A DNA stretch of 36,448 nucleotides, from positions 1 through 36,448 of the forward strand of contig QLTU01000030.1 of assembly GCA_003268905.1 (NCBI GenBank), written 5' to 3'. Below the pieces are notes generated by a model that made no database searches, was not told the origin of the DNA, and saw nothing but the letters and a program-made list of their open reading frames with translations. The translations under genes and the position numbers were made by a program. This DNA comes from Acidovorax defluvii (GTDB lineage: Bacteria; Pseudomonadota; Gammaproteobacteria; Burkholderiales; Burkholderiaceae_C). Positions 10,844 through 21,516 of this stretch are shown piece by piece; within the stretch, counting starts at the first letter, position 1; each line of letters begins with the position of its first letter.

Positions 10844-12145
10844 TTAACGGGAAAATTGCAGGGCGCTGGCCCACTCGGAAACGCTATCGAGGCGGTGTTC
10901 GGTCTGCATGCCACTGCCATCTCGCAATGACTTGCACAGCACCACGCCACGCGCTAACTCATCTGATCCAAAAACAAGCGCATACCGTGCACCGCTGGCA
11001 TCTGCTTTCTTAAACTGGGATTTCATGCTACCCATGCCCTCACCCGACACAGGAGCACCATGCATCTGCACGCGGACACCGTGCCCACGCAAACGCTCAA
11101 GGGTTGTAATGGCAATAGGCAAGGTCGTCATATCCGGGATAACAGCATATACATCCGGACATACCGGGGGAATGGCTCCACCTTGCTCTTTCAGGAGCTC
11201 CAGAACGCGCTCTACTCCAAGCGCCCAGCCAACCGCAGGAGCGGCCTTGCCACCAATCTGCTCGACAAGATAGTCATAGCGTCCCCCACCGCAAATGGTG
11301 CCCTGTGAGCCCAACTGGTCGGTAACAAACTCAAACACGGTGAGATTGTAGTAATCCATCCCACGCACCAAGCGAGGATTGACCCGCCAAGACACTCCGT
11401 TGGCATCCAGAATGGCCTTCACTGCATTGAAATGGCTGAGGGACGCTTCGCCGAGAAAATCAATCAATCGAGGTGCCGCCTCGACAATCGACTGCATGGC
11501 AGGATTCTTCGTGTCCAGAATTCGCAGGGGATTGCTGTGCAAGCGACGGCGAGCCTCCTCGTCCAGAGCATCTGTATGGTGCTCCAGGTAGCCGATCAAA
11601 GCGGCTCGGTGCGCCTTGCGTTCGTCTGGCTGTCCCAGACTATTGAGTTCAAGGCGCACGTTTTGCAGGCCAAGCTCTTTCCACAACGCATTGGCAAGCA
11701 AAATCAATTCAGCATCCAGTTCCGCACCAGGAAACCCAAGCGCTTCTGCACCGATCTGATGAAATTGACGGTATCGTCCCCGCTGCGGGCGTTCATGGCG
11801 AAACATCGGACCCATGTAATACAAACGTTTTCCACCGTCATACAACATGGAGTGTTCAGCGACCGCACGCACCACTCCCGCCGTTGCCTCCGGCCGCAAA
11901 GTCAATTGCTCGCCGTTCAAGCGGTCCTCAAAAGAGTACATCTCCTTCTCGACAATGTCAGTGACCTCACCCAGGCCGCGCACAAAGAGCGAAGTCGGCT
12001 CCACAATGGGAGTACGAATGTTGCGATACGCATACCGCTCCATGAGTGCTCTAACCTTGCTCTCCAGCCATTCCCACCGTGCGGATTCGGGTGGCAGGAC
12101 GTCGTTCATGCCTTTGACAGCGGTCAGCTTTTCAAGCTTCGACAC
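10844..12145 (-). CDS. hisS: Histidyl-tRNA synthetase HisS
   Basis: HisS charges tRNA-His with histidine. Class II synthetase motifs are visible: [18 protein letters not shown] at the N-terminus, motif 2 around [21 protein letters not shown] (split at about residues 112-132), the histidine-binding [15 protein letters not shown], and motif 3 [17 protein letters not shown]-terminal anticodon-binding domain starts near residue 330. The start is placed at GTG 12145 ([10 protein letters not shown]), with AGGA six bases upstream, giving 433 residues. An earlier in-frame GTG at 12169 has no ribosome-binding site and adds only eight residues. The 111-bp gap after ispG shows no clear terminator. Confidence 0.96.
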   Translation of the reverse strand: MSKLEKLTAVKGMNDVLPPESARWEWLESKVRALMERYAYRNIRTPIVEPTSLFVRGLGEVTDIVEKEMYSFEDRLNGEQLTLRPEATAGVVRAVAEHSMLYDGGKRLYYMGPMFRHERPQRGRYRQFHQIGAEALGFPGAELDAELILLANALWKELGLQNVRLELNSLGQPDERKAHRAALIGYLEHHTDALDEEARRRLHSNPLRILDTKNPAMQSIVEAAPRLIDFLGEASLSHFNAVKAILDANGVSWRVNPRLVRGMDYYNLTVFEFVTDQLGSQGTICGGGRYDYLVEQIGGKAAPAVGWALGVERVLELLKEQGGAIPPVCPDVYAVIPDMTTLPIAITTLERLRGHGVRVQMHGAPVSGEGMGSMKSQFKKADASGARYALVFGSDELARGVVLCKSLRDGSGMQTEHRLDSVSEWASALQFSR

Positions 12146-12256
12146 AAGGGTTCCTTTTTCTATGCTCACAGCAATATTTTTCTTTTGGAAATGGGAAAAC
12201 GAGAAACAGGGCTTGCCAACAACTGGCAGTTCAACCCTACGGTGACCGGCTTACGG

Positions 12257-13537
12257 CTATGCAGCCGAGGATCCGGCACCAAACCGTTTTTCAATGTAGT
12301 TTTCGACAATCTGGTGAAATTCATTGGCAATGTTGTCACCACGTAGCGTGAGGGCTTTTTCACCATCGATAAACACCGGAGCCGCGGGCACCTCGCCGGT
12401 TCCTGGAAGGCTGATTCCGACATCCGCATGCTTGCTTTCACCAGGGCCGTTCACGATGCACCCCATGACCGCAACCTTGAGACTTCCCACACCGGGATAA
12501 CGCACACGCCACACGGGCATCTGCGCACGAAGGAAATCATCAATCTGTTTGGCCAGATCCTGAAACGTTGTGCTGGTGGTGCGACCACAGCCGGGACAGG
12601 CTGTCACGCTGGGCACGAACATCCGCAATCCCAACGACTGCAGAATCTCAGATGCCACCACAACTTCCTGCGTCCGGGCCTCCCCCGGCTGGGGCGTGAG
12701 CGAAACCCGGATCGTATCGCCGATACCCTCTTGCAGCAGGATCGACAAGGCGGTGGCAGAGGCGACAGTTCCCTTGGTGCCCATACCTGCCTCTGTCAGC
12801 CCCAGATGGAGCGCATAGTCGCAACGGCGTGCCAGCTCACGGTAAACCGAGATCAAATCCTGAACGCCGCTGACCTTGCACGACAGGATGATCTGGTTGC
12901 CGTCCAGACCCATGTCTTCAGCACGACGAGCCGATTCCACTGCCGAGGTGATCAGCGCTTCATACATCACCTGGCGCGCATCCCAGGGGAGGGGTCGGCG
13001 GCTATTGGCATCCATCAGGCTGGCAAGAAGCTCTTGATCAAGACTCCCCCAGTTGACACCGATGCGAACCGCCTTGTTCCACCGCATCGCAGCTTCGATC
13101 ATCTGGCCAAACTGGCGATCACGCTTGTCACCTTTGCCAACATTGCCCGGATTGATACGGTACTTCGACAGTGCCTGTGCACAATCCGGAAAATCCGTCA
13201 GGAGCCGATGCCCGTTGTAATGAAAATCCCCGACCAAAGGAACGCTTTCCCCCATGCGGTCGAGTTGCTCCCGGATATACGGAACCGCTGCTGCCGCTTC
13301 CGGTGTGTTGACGGTAATACGAACAAACTCAGACCCTGCCTGAGCGAGTTCTTTCACCTGGATTGCCGTGCCGATGGCATCTACGGTGTCCGTGTTGGTC
13401 ATGGACTGGATGCGCACAGGCGCATCACCACCCACCGTGACTATGCGAGAGCCCCACACCACCTGCGCCTGCCTGGAACGGCGAGGAGACGGTGCCGCCA
13501 CGTTGATAGCTGCAGTATCGCTGACCATTTTTTCCAC
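12257..13537 (-). CDS. ispG: 4-hydroxy-3-methylbut-2-enyl diphosphate synthase IspG (GcpE)
   Basis: IspG is a [4Fe-4S] enzyme of the MEP isoprenoid pathway that reductively opens the cyclic diphosphate MEcPP to HMBPP. The N-terminal TIM-barrel part contains [11 protein letters not shown], and the cluster ligands appear as CPGCGRTT and [16 protein letters not shown]. The length of 426 residues is usual for beta-proteobacteria. The start GTG at 13537 shares one base with the rodZ stop and has GAGGTG about five bases upstream; an ATG at 13528 is the alternative. Its position between rodZ and hisS is conserved. Confidence 0.96.
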   Translation of the reverse strand: MEKMVSDTAAINVAAPSPRRSRQAQVVWGSRIVTVGGDAPVRIQSMTNTDTVDAIGTAIQVKELAQAGSEFVRITVNTPEAAAAVPYIREQLDRMGESVPLVGDFHYNGHRLLTDFPDCAQALSKYRINPGNVGKGDKRDRQFGQMIEAAMRWNKAVRIGVNWGSLDQELLASLMDANSRRPLPWDARQVMYEALITSAVESARRAEDMGLDGNQIILSCKVSGVQDLISVYRELARRCDYALHLGLTEAGMGTKGTVASATALSILLQEGIGDTIRVSLTPQPGEARTQEVVVASEILQSLGLRMFVPSVTACPGCGRTTSTTFQDLAKQIDDFLRAQMPVWRVRYPGVGSLKVAVMGCIVNGPGESKHADVGISLPGTGEVPAAPVFIDGEKALTLRGDNIANEFHQIVENYIEKRFGAGSSAA

Positions 13538-14499
13538 TATTTCACCTCGAAGCGAGCGACATTTTCACGGGAAACGGGCCCGATATCGTAGGGCTTGCCG
13601 CGAACAAAAACTTCCGTGGCATCTGCCCGCCCGATCACAACAGCCAGCGGCAACACGCCGGACACAGAAACCAGCTCATTGGGCGCCAAATTGCGCTGCA
13701 AGACCAGTGCACCTGCCGCATCACGAACCTGTATCCACGACTCGCTACGTGCTTTGAAAGCGAGAACACCGGAGGGTGCATCGGCGGCAGGCGCGCTGCT
13801 GGGGGCAGATGCTTCCACCGACGGCAAGACGATGGGATGTGAAGCGATTCCAGCAGGCTTGATCGATTCCCCAGCAGGCAATTCGACACCCACACCAGCT
13901 GCAGCTGCAGGGGCAGGGGCAGGGGCAGCGGAAGGGACGCGCTGTTCTGCACCCACTGCAACCGAAATTTCCTGCGCGACGTTCCCTGTAGGCATCGGAA
14001 TTTTTGTAGTTGTTTCCGGTTGCTTGAGCAAAGCCGATAAATCCGCATCCAGGCCCCGGGGCAGGAACATCATCAAAGCCGCGCCGATCAACAACAAGCC
14101 AACAGCCCATACGAAGGATCTGGAGCCGGCCCCCTTGAACGGAGCCGCAGACGATCTACCGGCGAATCCCTTGACGGGCGCGTTCAAACCCACATCTCCG
14201 GCTGAGAGTCTAGGTCCCTCCCCCTGGGGCAGAAGCGCCAGAACAGCTTGAGGATCTATCTTGAGGGTGCGACAGACACTGGACGCCAGTGCACGGACGA
14301 ACACCATGTCCGGCAATGCAGAAAAATTATCCGCCTCCAGTGCTTCAAGCTTGGCAACAGGCACCTTCAGGGCAACGGCCAATGCGGCAATGTGCAGCCC
14401 TGCCGCCTCACGGGCATCTCGCAGCAATGCACCCGCCGTCACTGACATACCTTGGCCAGGCGTGTCAGCTGCAGACGACGCAACCAACAACTCACTCAT
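13537..14499 (-). CDS. rodZ: RodZ-like cell-shape / HTH membrane protein
   Basis: This 320-residue protein has a cytosolic Cro-like helix-turn-helix domain (about residues 18-92, with [20 protein letters not shown]). One membrane helix follows (about 128-146), then an Ala/Pro-rich linker and a C-terminal DUF4115 beta domain (about 240-320, with [18 protein letters not shown]). That order matches RodZ, which ties MreB filaments to the cell-wall machinery. The linker DNA carries three GGGGCA hexamers in tandem (13909-13928), encoding Ala/Pro dipeptides. The ATG at 14499 overlaps the pilF stop by eight bases. Sequence divergence from RodZ of E. coli is large, so the call rests on architecture and synteny. 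Confidence 0.88.
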   Translation of the reverse strand: MSELLVASSAADTPGQGMSVTAGALLRDAREAAGLHIAALAVALKVPVAKLEALEADNFSALPDMVFVRALASSVCRTLKIDPQAVLALLPQGEGPRLSAGDVGLNAPVKGFAGRSSAAPFKGAGSRSFVWAVGLLLIGAALMMFLPRGLDADLSALLKQPETTTKIPMPTGNVAQEISVAVGAEQRVPSAAPAPAPAAAAGVGVELPAGESIKPAGIASHPIVLPSVEASAPSSAPAADAPSGVLAFKARSESWIQVRDAAGALVLQRNLAPNELVSVSGVLPLAVVIGRADATEVFVRGKPYDIGPVSRENVARFEVK

Positions 14500-15325
14500 T
14501 GAATGCCCCGCGTTCAAAAGCACCCCACTCACGCGAATCAAGGAACCGCTTGCGCAGCTGATCAGCGAGTTGCCTCATAGCCACGGTGTCGCCCAAAGCA
14601 CGCTCTACCTTGATCCCCAGCCACAGCGATTCTGCGTTGGCGTATTCGCTGTTATTGAGACGTCGGATGTAAAACTGCGCACGACTCAGATCATTGCGAC
14701 GCAAAAGGAGTGCCGACAAGTGATAGCCAACCACAGGGTTGGCAGCATCCAGTTCGTAGGCCTTGATCAGCGACTGCTCGGCCTCTGCATAGCGCTCAGC
14801 GCCAACTTGACAAAGTCCCTTCGCCATCAATGTTTTGCTGCGCGCAGCGTAGGCAGGATTGTTCAGTGCACGGGAAAAGTTCTGATCAGCTTCTGCGTAT
14901 TTTTTCTGCTGACACAGAAGCCAGCCAAAGTTGTGCGAGAGATTGGCGTCGCCAGGGCGCAAAGCCAGTGCCCGGCGAAAACTCTCTTCTGCCTGCGGAA
15001 AATCGTTGAGGCGCAAATAGATGAGACCGCGCAAGTTGTAGGCATCGGCATAGGTCGGATCAGATGCAAGCGATTGCTTGACCTCATCCAAAGCGACGGC
15101 AGTTTGCCCCATCTCGAAATAATTGGATGCCAGCTCCAAGCGGATTCGGGCACGGCGGCGCGCTTCAGGTTCGTCGGACGGCGTCACCAGATCCGCAGAG
15201 GATTCAGGCGCCGATGTCCCGCCATTGGTCGCACATCCTCCAAGCGCAAAAAAACAGGTCAAGGCACCACAAGCCATGAGCGTCCAGCGGCAATATTGCT
15301 GCCAGCGTCCAATCGATCCCACCAT
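14492..15325 (-). CDS. pilF: Type IV pilus biogenesis lipoprotein PilF/PilW (TPR)
   Basis: This 277-residue lipoprotein has a signal peptide with lipobox ALGGC (Cys31). Tandem tetratricopeptide repeats follow (about residues 60-270), such as YADAYNLRGLIYLRLNDFPQ and ANLSHNFGWLLCQQKKYAEA. Family knowledge assigns it to the outer-membrane pilotin that helps the PilQ secretin assemble. The ATG at 15325 has a strong AAGGAGG seven bases upstream, so the longer open frame to 15445 is discarded. It lies 26 bp after rlmN and overlaps rodZ by eight bases. The order rlmN-pilF-rodZ-ispG is classical. Confidence 0.92.
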   Translation of the reverse strand: MVGSIGRWQQYCRWTLMACGALTCFFALGGCATNGGTSAPESSADLVTPSDEPEARRRARIRLELASNYFEMGQTAVALDEVKQSLASDPTYADAYNLRGLIYLRLNDFPQAEESFRRALALRPGDANLSHNFGWLLCQQKKYAEADQNFSRALNNPAYAARSKTLMAKGLCQVGAERYAEAEQSLIKAYELDAANPVVGYHLSALLLRRNDLSRAQFYIRRLNNSEYANAESLWLGIKVERALGDTVAMRQLADQLRKRFLDSREWGAFERGAFNE

Positions 15326-15351
15326 GTAGCGCCTCCTTAATAAGTAGCGAC

Positions 15352-16473
15352 TTAAGTCACCTGTTTGAGCACGATTGTGCGTTGCTTTGCCATGCGCGCA
15401 GCCGCATGCGTACGGTCTTTGACATCGCCGGCCAGTTGGCCGCATGCGGCATCAATATCATCCCCGCGCGTCTTGCGCACTGTCGTGACAATTCCCGCGC
15501 CACTTAGTACTTTTGCAAAAGCGGCGACCTGTGCCTGAGAAGAACGCAAGAGTCCTGAGGCAGGAAATGGGTTGAACGGAATCAGGTTGAATTTGCAGCG
15601 GATCGCGTGGCCACGAACTGGTTTGACCAACTCAATCAATTGATGGGCATGCTCAATCTGATCGTTCACGCCATCGAGCATGCAGTATTCAAATGTAATG
15701 AAATCCCTTGGCGCATGTTCAAGGTAGCGGTGGCAAGCTTCCAGCAACTCCTGGATCGGGTATTTTCGGTTCAGCGGAACCAGAAAATCCCGCAGCGCAT
15801 CATTGGGCGCATGCAACGAAACTGCAAGGGCCACCGGACAGTCCTGCGACAAGCGATCCATCATGGGGACAACGCCCGACGTAGACACTGTGACCCGCCG
15901 ACGCGACAGTCCGTAAGCATGGTCGTCCAGCATAACCTTCAGCGCGGGCACAAGGGCAGCATAGTTTTGCAGCGGCTCGCCCATGCCCATCATCACCACA
16001 TTCGAAATAATGCGGGAAGATGATCCCAGGCGTCTGCGCAAGGCGTGCTCGGCGAACCACAGCTGCGCAACAATTTCACCCGTGGTGAGATTGCGACTGA
16101 AGCCTTGGTGCCCGGTCGAGCAAAACCGGCACCCAACCGCACAGCCGGCCTGCGACGATATGCAAAGGGTTCCCCGGTCATCCTCAGGAATAAAAACGGA
16201 TTCGACAGCATTGCCACCGCCCACGTCAAATAGCCATTTGACGGTGCCATCGGCCGAGACATGCTCACTGATGACAGGCAGGGCCTGCACATGCGCACAG
16301 CCCTTGAGCTTGGCGCGCAAGGCAGCAGCCAAGTCGCTCATGGCATCAAAATCATCAGCCCCCCGCTGGTGAATCCAGCGGAAAAGCTGCGTGGCACGAA
16401 ACCGCTTTTCTCCGAGCTGCCCACAAAAGTCGGCTAACCCGTCGAGGTCAAATTCAAGAAGATTGGTTTTCAT
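15352..16473 (-). CDS. rlmN: Dual-specificity 23S rRNA / tRNA adenine C2-methyltransferase RlmN
   Basis: RlmN is a radical-SAM enzyme that methylates C2 of A2503 in 23S rRNA and of A37 in several tRNAs. The radical-SAM CxxxCxxC motif appears as [12 protein letters not shown] (about residues 114-125). The second catalytic Cys lies in [11 protein letters not shown] near the C-terminus; both cysteines needed for the mechanism are present. The 373-residue length is typical. The ATG at 16473 encodes MKTNLLEFD; a TTG 15 bases earlier is less likely. No strong Shine-Dalgarno is seen. Confidence 0.96.
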   Translation of the reverse strand: MKTNLLEFDLDGLADFCGQLGEKRFRATQLFRWIHQRGADDFDAMSDLAAALRAKLKGCAHVQALPVISEHVSADGTVKWLFDVGGGNAVESVFIPEDDRGTLCISSQAGCAVGCRFCSTGHQGFSRNLTTGEIVAQLWFAEHALRRRLGSSSRIISNVVMMGMGEPLQNYAALVPALKVMLDDHAYGLSRRRVTVSTSGVVPMMDRLSQDCPVALAVSLHAPNDALRDFLVPLNRKYPIQELLEACHRYLEHAPRDFITFEYCMLDGVNDQIEHAHQLIELVKPVRGHAIRCKFNLIPFNPFPASGLLRSSQAQVAAFAKVLSGAGIVTTVRKTRGDDIDAACGQLAGDVKDRTHAAARMAKQRTIVLKQVT

Positions 16474-16557
16474 GGTTGCCGCGTCCAAAATCGGTCGCAG
16501 CGGCCCCCAGCGCTTGCTTTATCCAAAAGCATTGGAACGAGCGTGGGGACGATCATG

Positions 16558-16983
16558 TCAGCGCGAGTAGACGTTCATGCCTGGGAAGAAGAACGCGATC
16601 TCCACCTGAGCAGTTTCAGGCGCATCGGAACCGTGCACGGCGTTGGCATCAATGCTGTCTGCAAAGTCAGCACGAATGGTACCGGCCTCAGCCTTCTTGG
16701 GATCCGTTGCACCCATCAGTTCGCGGTTCTTCAAAATCGCGTTCTCGCCTTCCAGCGCCTGAATCATGACGGGGCCGGAAATCATGAAATCAACCAGATC
16801 CTTGAAGAAAGGACGTGCCTTGTGCACCGCATAGAACTGCTCAGCCTCCAGGCGCGAGAGGTGTGCCATGCGGGCAGCAACGACCTTGAGGCCAGCGGCT
16901 TCAAAGCGGGCATAGATCTGGCCGATGACATTCTTGGCAACTGCGTCGGGCTTGATGATGGAAAGAGTACGTTCGATGGCCAT
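16558..16983 (-). CDS. ndk: Nucleoside diphosphate kinase Ndk
   Basis: Ndk moves the terminal phosphate from ATP to other nucleoside diphosphates and keeps NTP pools balanced. The 141 residues are full length. They show [11 protein letters not shown] at the start, [11 protein letters not shown] in the nucleotide site, and the phospho-acceptor His117 in [12 protein letters not shown]. An AGGA lies seven bases before the ATG at 16983. It heads the housekeeping block and is probably read from its own promoter in the 87-bp gap to the RluB-type gene. Confidence 0.98.
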   Translation of the reverse strand: MAIERTLSIIKPDAVAKNVIGQIYARFEAAGLKVVAARMAHLSRLEAEQFYAVHKARPFFKDLVDFMISGPVMIQALEGENAILKNRELMGATDPKKAEAGTIRADFADSIDANAVHGSDAPETAQVEIAFFFPGMNVYSR

Positions 16984-17040
16984 TTTGATTTCCTGATGTG
17001 ATGTTGCTGTAATTTTTTCGCCCGTCGGGCAAAGCTTTCG

Positions 17041-17069
17041 ATTCTAACCGGGCAAGGAATCCCCAAAAA
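17041..17069 (-). promoter_or_regulatory. Possible ndk promoter
   Basis: On the minus strand TAGAAT (17041-17046) fits a -10 box about 58 bp before the ndk start. The expected -35 position holds only a T-rich run (17064-17069), so the match is partial. This is a position-based suggestion with weak sequence support. Confidence 0.25.
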
Positions 17070-17070
17070 A

Positions 17071-18642
17071 TTAGCGATTTCCGCCGCGACGCTGCCCGCC
17101 GCCGCCAGTACGCCCACCGCCGCCCGTGCGGCGCTGATCCTGACGGTGGCGTGACAAACTGTCCACGCCAATGTATCCGACCGACGTTTTCATGGGATCG
17201 GGTTGTGCACTGCCTCGCTGGCGATCCGGGTTTCCACCTCGTGCACTAGGATCAACAGACCTGCGAGGTGCCTGTCCACGCGGTCCACCTGCACCGCCGT
17301 TGGCTCCTGGCGGACGCTTTCGGCCATCGCCCATGCGTTTACCGCCGCCTCCACGGCTCCGATTCCCCCGGTCTCCACCAATGGGCACTTCGTTGCTGCG
17401 GGCCTCGGTGACTTCCGGGCGTCCAGCCGAGGCGGCCTGAACCAGGGCCCGAATATCACTCTCATCGAGCTCCAGCCAGGCCCCCCGTTTCAGCCCCCGG
17501 GGCAAGACCATTGCGCCGTAGCGGATCCGGATCAGGCGACTGACCGCGTGGCCCACCGCCTCCAGCATGCGACGAACCTCGCGATTGCGCCCTTCCGATA
17601 TGGTGACGCGATACCAGCAATTGGAGCCTTCACCACCTCCATCCTCGATCGAACCAAACGCAGCCATGCCGTCGTCCAGCCGAACGCCGTCCAGCAGGTG
17701 CTGTTTTTCTTCGTTGCTCAGGGCTCCCAGGACGCGCACGGCATATTCCCGCTCCAGTCCAAACCGGGGGTGCATCAGCTTGTTGGCCAACTCACCCGAG
17801 CTGGTGAACAGAAGCAGACCCTCAGTGTTCAGATCCAGGCGACCGACGGACTGCCATTTGCCTTGTTGCAAACGAGGAAGCTTGCGAAACACCGTCGGCC
17901 GGTTTTGCGGGTCATCGTGGGAAACCACCTCGCCAACAGGCTTGTGGTAAGCAATAACACGCGCAGGTGGAGGATCAATGCGATAGCGGATCGGCTTGCC
18001 ATTCACCTTCACCTGATCGCCAAACTGCACGCGTTGACCAATGTGTGCAGGCTCGTTGTTCACCGAGATCCTGCCTTCAAGAATCAACTGCTCCATCTCC
18101 AGACGAGAGCCCAGCCCGGCCTGCGCAAGCACCTTGTGAAGTTTGGGCGTTTCCACCTGAGGCAACAGCACGCGCTTGGTTGCTACGGCCTCGCCACCGA
18201 CCTCATCGGCATCGAAACGACCCGAAATGACATCTTCAAACTGGTAACCATCGACCGCGGCAGCCGTAGATCGCTTTCCAGACCCGGTGAGGCCAGCTGG
18301 GCGCGGCGTCGCCTGGCGCCTGGCACCGGCCTCGCGCTTGCCAGCGGTCGACTGCGACGTGGTAATTCCGCCGTCAGATGGAACATCGGCATTGCTCAAT
18401 GGAGCTGCTGACGCCACTGCGGGCTCATGTTCCGCGGCAAGATTCGCCGACAGGTGCAGTGCATCGCCCTCGCCGGAGAACCCGGCTGGAGCCTCAAGCA
18501 CCACATCCCCAGCGACGCCAGCCATTGGCTCCGCTTTTTTGCGGGTGTTTTTGCGTGCTACAGCTTTTTTGGCAGGCACTGCGACGTCAGAACTCTCCGT
18601 CTCTTGAGACATGTCCTGAGGATCTGAAGTGGAATCGTTCAT
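17071..18642 (-). CDS. rluB: RluB/RsuA-family pseudouridine synthase with long tails
   Basis: The core (about residues 165-405) is an RsuA/RluB-family enzyme that makes pseudouridine in 23S rRNA. An S4 RNA-binding domain ([18 protein letters not shown]) is followed by the catalytic Asp in [15 protein letters not shown] and the [19 protein letters not shown] signature. The protein has 523 residues, about twice the enterobacterial RsuA length. It has a Lys/Ala-rich N-terminal tail and a Gly/Arg-rich C-terminal tail ([17 protein letters not shown]) that contains a distinct [17 protein letters not shown] block. The ATG at 18642 overlaps the scpB stop by four bases. Substrate choice of RluB over the close paralogue RluE/RluF is inferred from synteny with scpB. 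Confidence 0.9.
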   Translation of the reverse strand: MNDSTSDPQDMSQETESSDVAVPAKKAVARKNTRKKAEPMAGVAGDVVLEAPAGFSGEGDALHLSANLAAEHEPAVASAAPLSNADVPSDGGITTSQSTAGKREAGARRQATPRPAGLTGSGKRSTAAAVDGYQFEDVISGRFDADEVGGEAVATKRVLLPQVETPKLHKVLAQAGLGSRLEMEQLILEGRISVNNEPAHIGQRVQFGDQVKVNGKPIRYRIDPPPARVIAYHKPVGEVVSHDDPQNRPTVFRKLPRLQQGKWQSVGRLDLNTEGLLLFTSSGELANKLMHPRFGLEREYAVRVLGALSNEEKQHLLDGVRLDDGMAAFGSIEDGGGEGSNCWYRVTISEGRNREVRRMLEAVGHAVSRLIRIRYGAMVLPRGLKRGAWLELDESDIRALVQAASAGRPEVTEARSNEVPIGGDRGNRSRGGGGKRMGDGRKRPPGANGGAGGPRGQAPRRSVDPSARGGNPDRQRGSAQPDPMKTSVGYIGVDSLSRHRQDQRRTGGGGRTGGGGQRRGGNR

Positions 18643-19379
18643 AAATTATTTCCCGTGACGCCCCCTGGGGCGCCAACTTGTTCATCACGGAGATCCGTCT
18701 CCGCACTTGGCTTGGCCTGCGTCTGCTGCTGCGCCTCTTGCAAATCCATCCCGGACAACCCTTCATCGCCCAGAGGAAGGCGGTTTGGAACATCGTCTCC
18801 ATCCATCTCCAAGGTGCCCTGCAGGTTTCCCAACGAGGCCATTGCCTCCAGGACATTGGAGCTACCGGTGGGGTCATCCAGCACCGGCAACTGATCCAGC
18901 GATTGCAGCCCCAAATCGTCCAGAAACTGGCGCGTGGTGGCAAACAACGCTGGGCGGCCTACGGTTTCCCGATGCCCAATGACCTCCACCCAACCTCGAT
19001 CCTCCAGTTGCTTCACGATCAGACTATTGACCGTGACACCCCGGATATCCTCGATGTCCCCGCGCGTCACCGGCTGGCGATAGGCAATGATGGCCAATGT
19101 CTCCAGCGTGGCACGGGAATAGCGCGGGGGCTTCTCCGGGTGAAGCTTGTCCAGGTACTCCCGCATTTCGGGGCGGCTTTGGAATCGCCAACCGGAAGCT
19201 ACCTGCACCAGCTCGACCCCTCGCAGGGCCCAGTCCTGCTGAAGCTCCTGCAAGAGGACTTTCAGTGTGTCCGACCCCAGCGCATCATCAAAAAGTACAC
19301 GCAGCTCTCGCACAGCCATGGGCTGCGCAGCGCAGATCAGGGCGGTTTCGAGGACCCGTTTGGCATCCACCGTATTCAT
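18639..19379 (-). CDS. scpB: Segregation and condensation protein ScpB
   Basis: ScpB is a winged-helix dimer that, with ScpA, forms the kleisin-associated part of the SMC condensin complex. The family signature is visible in [20 protein letters not shown], then [15 protein letters not shown] and [18 protein letters not shown]. At 246 residues it is longer than many ScpBs because of a polar, Gln-rich C-terminal tail. The neighbouring scpA is absent; a 153-bp gap separates the gene from rluD. The overlap with the rluB-type gene is the common scpB-rluB pairing. Confidence 0.94.
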   Translation of the reverse strand: MNTVDAKRVLETALICAAQPMAVRELRVLFDDALGSDTLKVLLQELQQDWALRGVELVQVASGWRFQSRPEMREYLDKLHPEKPPRYSRATLETLAIIAYRQPVTRGDIEDIRGVTVNSLIVKQLEDRGWVEVIGHRETVGRPALFATTRQFLDDLGLQSLDQLPVLDDPTGSSNVLEAMASLGNLQGTLEMDGDDVPNRLPLGDEGLSGMDLQEAQQQTQAKPSAETDLRDEQVGAPGGVTGNNL

Positions 19380-19532
19380 GGTTCAGCGATTCCGGGAAAA
19401 TTTTGGTCATGCGCCGATTGCAGGCACCACACCAACTGCAAGATTCAATCAAGGGCGCACCAAGAAGAAACTCTGGAGCGACGCACCACCCGGCGGGAGA
19501 CCGCCTTCGGGCGAATGCGGCCTGGCAGGCCG

Positions 19533-20627
19533 TCAGGGCGGATTGTAGCCCACGCCCCACTGGATCAACGCCTGCGCCATATCGTCCGGCACTGGCGCGC
19601 GAAACTCCAGCGCCCGCCCTGAGACCGGATGCACGAAACAAAGCCGGTAGGCATGAAGCGCCTGGCGTTCCAATCCCGCAGCGGGAGCCCCTCCATAAAG
19701 ACTGTCCGCCACCAGCGGATGCCCGATGGATGCCATGTGGACCCGAATCTGATGGGTGCGCCCAGTGTGCAAGGTGCACTCCACCCAGCAACCGAGGTCA
19801 TTGCCTGCAAGCCATCGCACATCCGTGCGCGCAGTTTTGCCGGGATGACTGTCCAGGTTGACTACAGCCATGCGCAAACGGTTGCGTGGATCGCGCCCGA
19901 TGGGGGCTTGCACCGTCCGGCTGTGGGGCCCCGTCCAGGGCCGGTACGCCAAGGCCAGGTATTGCCGATGCACTGCCCGCTCGGCGATCATGCACACGAG
20001 CGCATCCATAGTGGCCCGGTCCTTGGCAACCACCATCAGGCCACTGGTGTCCTTGTCAAGGCGGTGCACGATGCCCGCGCGGGGCACCCATTGCGCCTTT
20101 TCATCGCGCGCAAGAAGCCCGTTCAGCAGCGTTCCACCCCAGTTTCCCGGGGCGGGATGAACGACCAGGCCCGCCGGCTTGTTGATTACCAGCAGGTGCT
20201 CGTCTTCGTAAACCACATCGATGGGCAGCGACTCCGGGCGAAATGCCTGGCTCTGCAGCGTCGGGCGCATCTCGACCGAGACCGGGTCGCCGGCCTTCAC
20301 CCGCACAGCCGCCTTGGTGGCCGGACGACCGTTCAGTGAAACAAGACCCTGCGACAGAAGCTGCTGCAGATAGCTGCGGGAAAACTCGGGCACCAGCTCG
20401 ACCAGCGCGCGGTCCAGGCGCGCGCCATGCTGGGCCACACCCACCACCACTTGCCGCAACTCGGATTCAGCCTCGGCAAGGCCAGTAAACTCATCCGATA
20501 AGCCGAGTTCATCCGGGGTTTCGGCCGAACCCGCGGCAGACACGGCCCTACCGGCTGTTATTTCGTCGAGACGGCCCGTTGGGGCTGCATCAGGCACGGC
20601 AGACAGTGCGACAGAAGTCAAACTCAA
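19533..20627 (-). CDS. rluD: 23S rRNA pseudouridine synthase RluD
   Basis: RluD converts U1911, U1915 and U1917 of helix 69 in 23S rRNA to pseudouridine. The S4 domain (LDRALVELVPEFSRSYLQQL) and the catalytic GIVHRLDKDTSGLMVVAK (catalytic Asp in HRLDKDTSG) are intact, and the C-terminal GRTHQIRVHMASIGHPLVAD is typical. The start is uncertain. The first in-frame codon is TTG at 20627, overlapping the nlpD stop by four bases, and the first 65 residues are non-conserved and acidic. Several later GTG/TTG codons are possible. The neighbour upstream is nlpD, where rpoS would be expected. Confidence 0.92.
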   Translation of the reverse strand: MSLTSVALSAVPDAAPTGRLDEITAGRAVSAAGSAETPDELGLSDEFTGLAEAESELRQVVVGVAQHGARLDRALVELVPEFSRSYLQQLLSQGLVSLNGRPATKAAVRVKAGDPVSVEMRPTLQSQAFRPESLPIDVVYEDEHLLVINKPAGLVVHPAPGNWGGTLLNGLLARDEKAQWVPRAGIVHRLDKDTSGLMVVAKDRATMDALVCMIAERAVHRQYLALAYRPWTGPHSRTVQAPIGRDPRNRLRMAVVNLDSHPGKTARTDVRWLAGNDLGCWVECTLHTGRTHQIRVHMASIGHPLVADSLYGGAPAAGLERQALHAYRLCFVHPVSGRALEFRAPVPDDMAQALIQWGVGYNPP

Positions 20628-21505
20628 CGCGCTGGCAAGTAGCGGACAGGGTCCACGGGTTTGCCCTGGCGCCGAATTTCGAAGTGCAGCTTGACGCGGT
20701 CAGCATCCGTACTGCCCATTTCCGCAATTTTTTGGCCGCGCCGCACCGTCTGGTCTTCCTTGACCAGCAATGCCTGGTTGTGCGCATAGGCGGTCAAAAA
20801 GGTGTTGTTGTGCTTCAAAATAACGAGATTGCCATAGCCCCGCAGACCGGCGCCCGCATACACCACCCGCCCGTCAGCCGCCGCAAGAACCGGATCTCCG
20901 GCTTTACCGGAAATATCGTAGCCCTTGTTGCGGGCCTCATCAAAACCTGCCAGCAGAGTGCCAGAAGCAGGCCAGATGAAAGGAACGTCGTCTTCCGATG
21001 AGGCTGCTGCCGCAGCGGAGGTAGGGGCTGGGATTGGCGCAGGCACAGCCACCGCAGCACTGGCGGCAGGCTTGGGCGTGCTGGCAGCCGAAGCAGGAAC
21101 AACAGCCGAAGAGGCAACAGGACGCGCCACCACGCCCGTTTCGGTGGCCGCCGTGGCCGAGGGGGGCGCCACTCGCAGCACCTGCCCCACCTCGATCAGG
21201 TTGGCATTGTCCAGGTTGTTCCAGCGCGCAATGTCTTTCCAGCCTTGGCCATTTTCAAGGCCAATGCGAATCAGCGTATCTCCGGCCTTGACAGTGTAGT
21301 AACCCGGTTTTCCTGCATTCTCAGCCCCCGGCAAGGGCTTGATGGGTGTCACCACCACACCAGGCACTGACGAAGGCGACGACGAGGCAGAAGACGTTCC
21401 ACGGTCCTCCACGGGAGCCTTCGTCATACGGGTTCCGCAGCCAGCAAGCACCAGCGCCGTCAACGTGACGGAAACCCCAACGACAAGACTACGTGATACC
21501 AACAT
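20624..21505 (-). CDS. nlpD: NlpD-type murein hydrolase activator lipoprotein
   Basis: This lipoprotein (lipobox LAGC, Cys23) has a LysM peptidoglycan-binding domain (about 60-105, YTVKAGDTLIRIGLENGQGW). An Ala/Pro-rich linker and a C-terminal LytM/M23 domain (about 180-293) follow. The LytM metal site is degenerate: the usual HxGxD is NKGYDISG, lacking the first His, as in E. coli NlpD. This fits an activator of the amidase AmiC and not a peptidase. The ATG at 21505 has AGGGA at a good distance; an ATG at 21511 is the alternative. It lies 11 bp after pcm. The expected rpoS does not follow it. Confidence 0.92.
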   Translation of the reverse strand: MLVSRSLVVGVSVTLTALVLAGCGTRMTKAPVEDRGTSSASSSPSSVPGVVVTPIKPLPGAENAGKPGYYTVKAGDTLIRIGLENGQGWKDIARWNNLDNANLIEVGQVLRVAPPSATAATETGVVARPVASSAVVPASAASTPKPAASAAVAVPAPIPAPTSAAAAASSEDDVPFIWPASGTLLAGFDEARNKGYDISGKAGDPVLAAADGRVVYAGAGLRGYGNLVILKHNNTFLTAYAHNQALLVKEDQTVRRGQKIAEMGSTDADRVKLHFEIRRQGKPVDPVRYLPAR

Positions 21506-21516
21506 AAGCATTCCCT

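Noticed and set aside
12146..12256. Hairpin TGCCA-ACAAC-TGGCA between ispG and hisS as a terminator
   Set aside because: The stem has only five pairs and no T-run directly follows, so termination is not supported.
18655..18680. GCGCCCC/GGGGCGC palindrome near the scpB stop as a member of the bioD repeat family
   Set aside because: It shares only the C/G runs. The rest of the 84-bp unit is absent, and it lies within scpB coding sequence.
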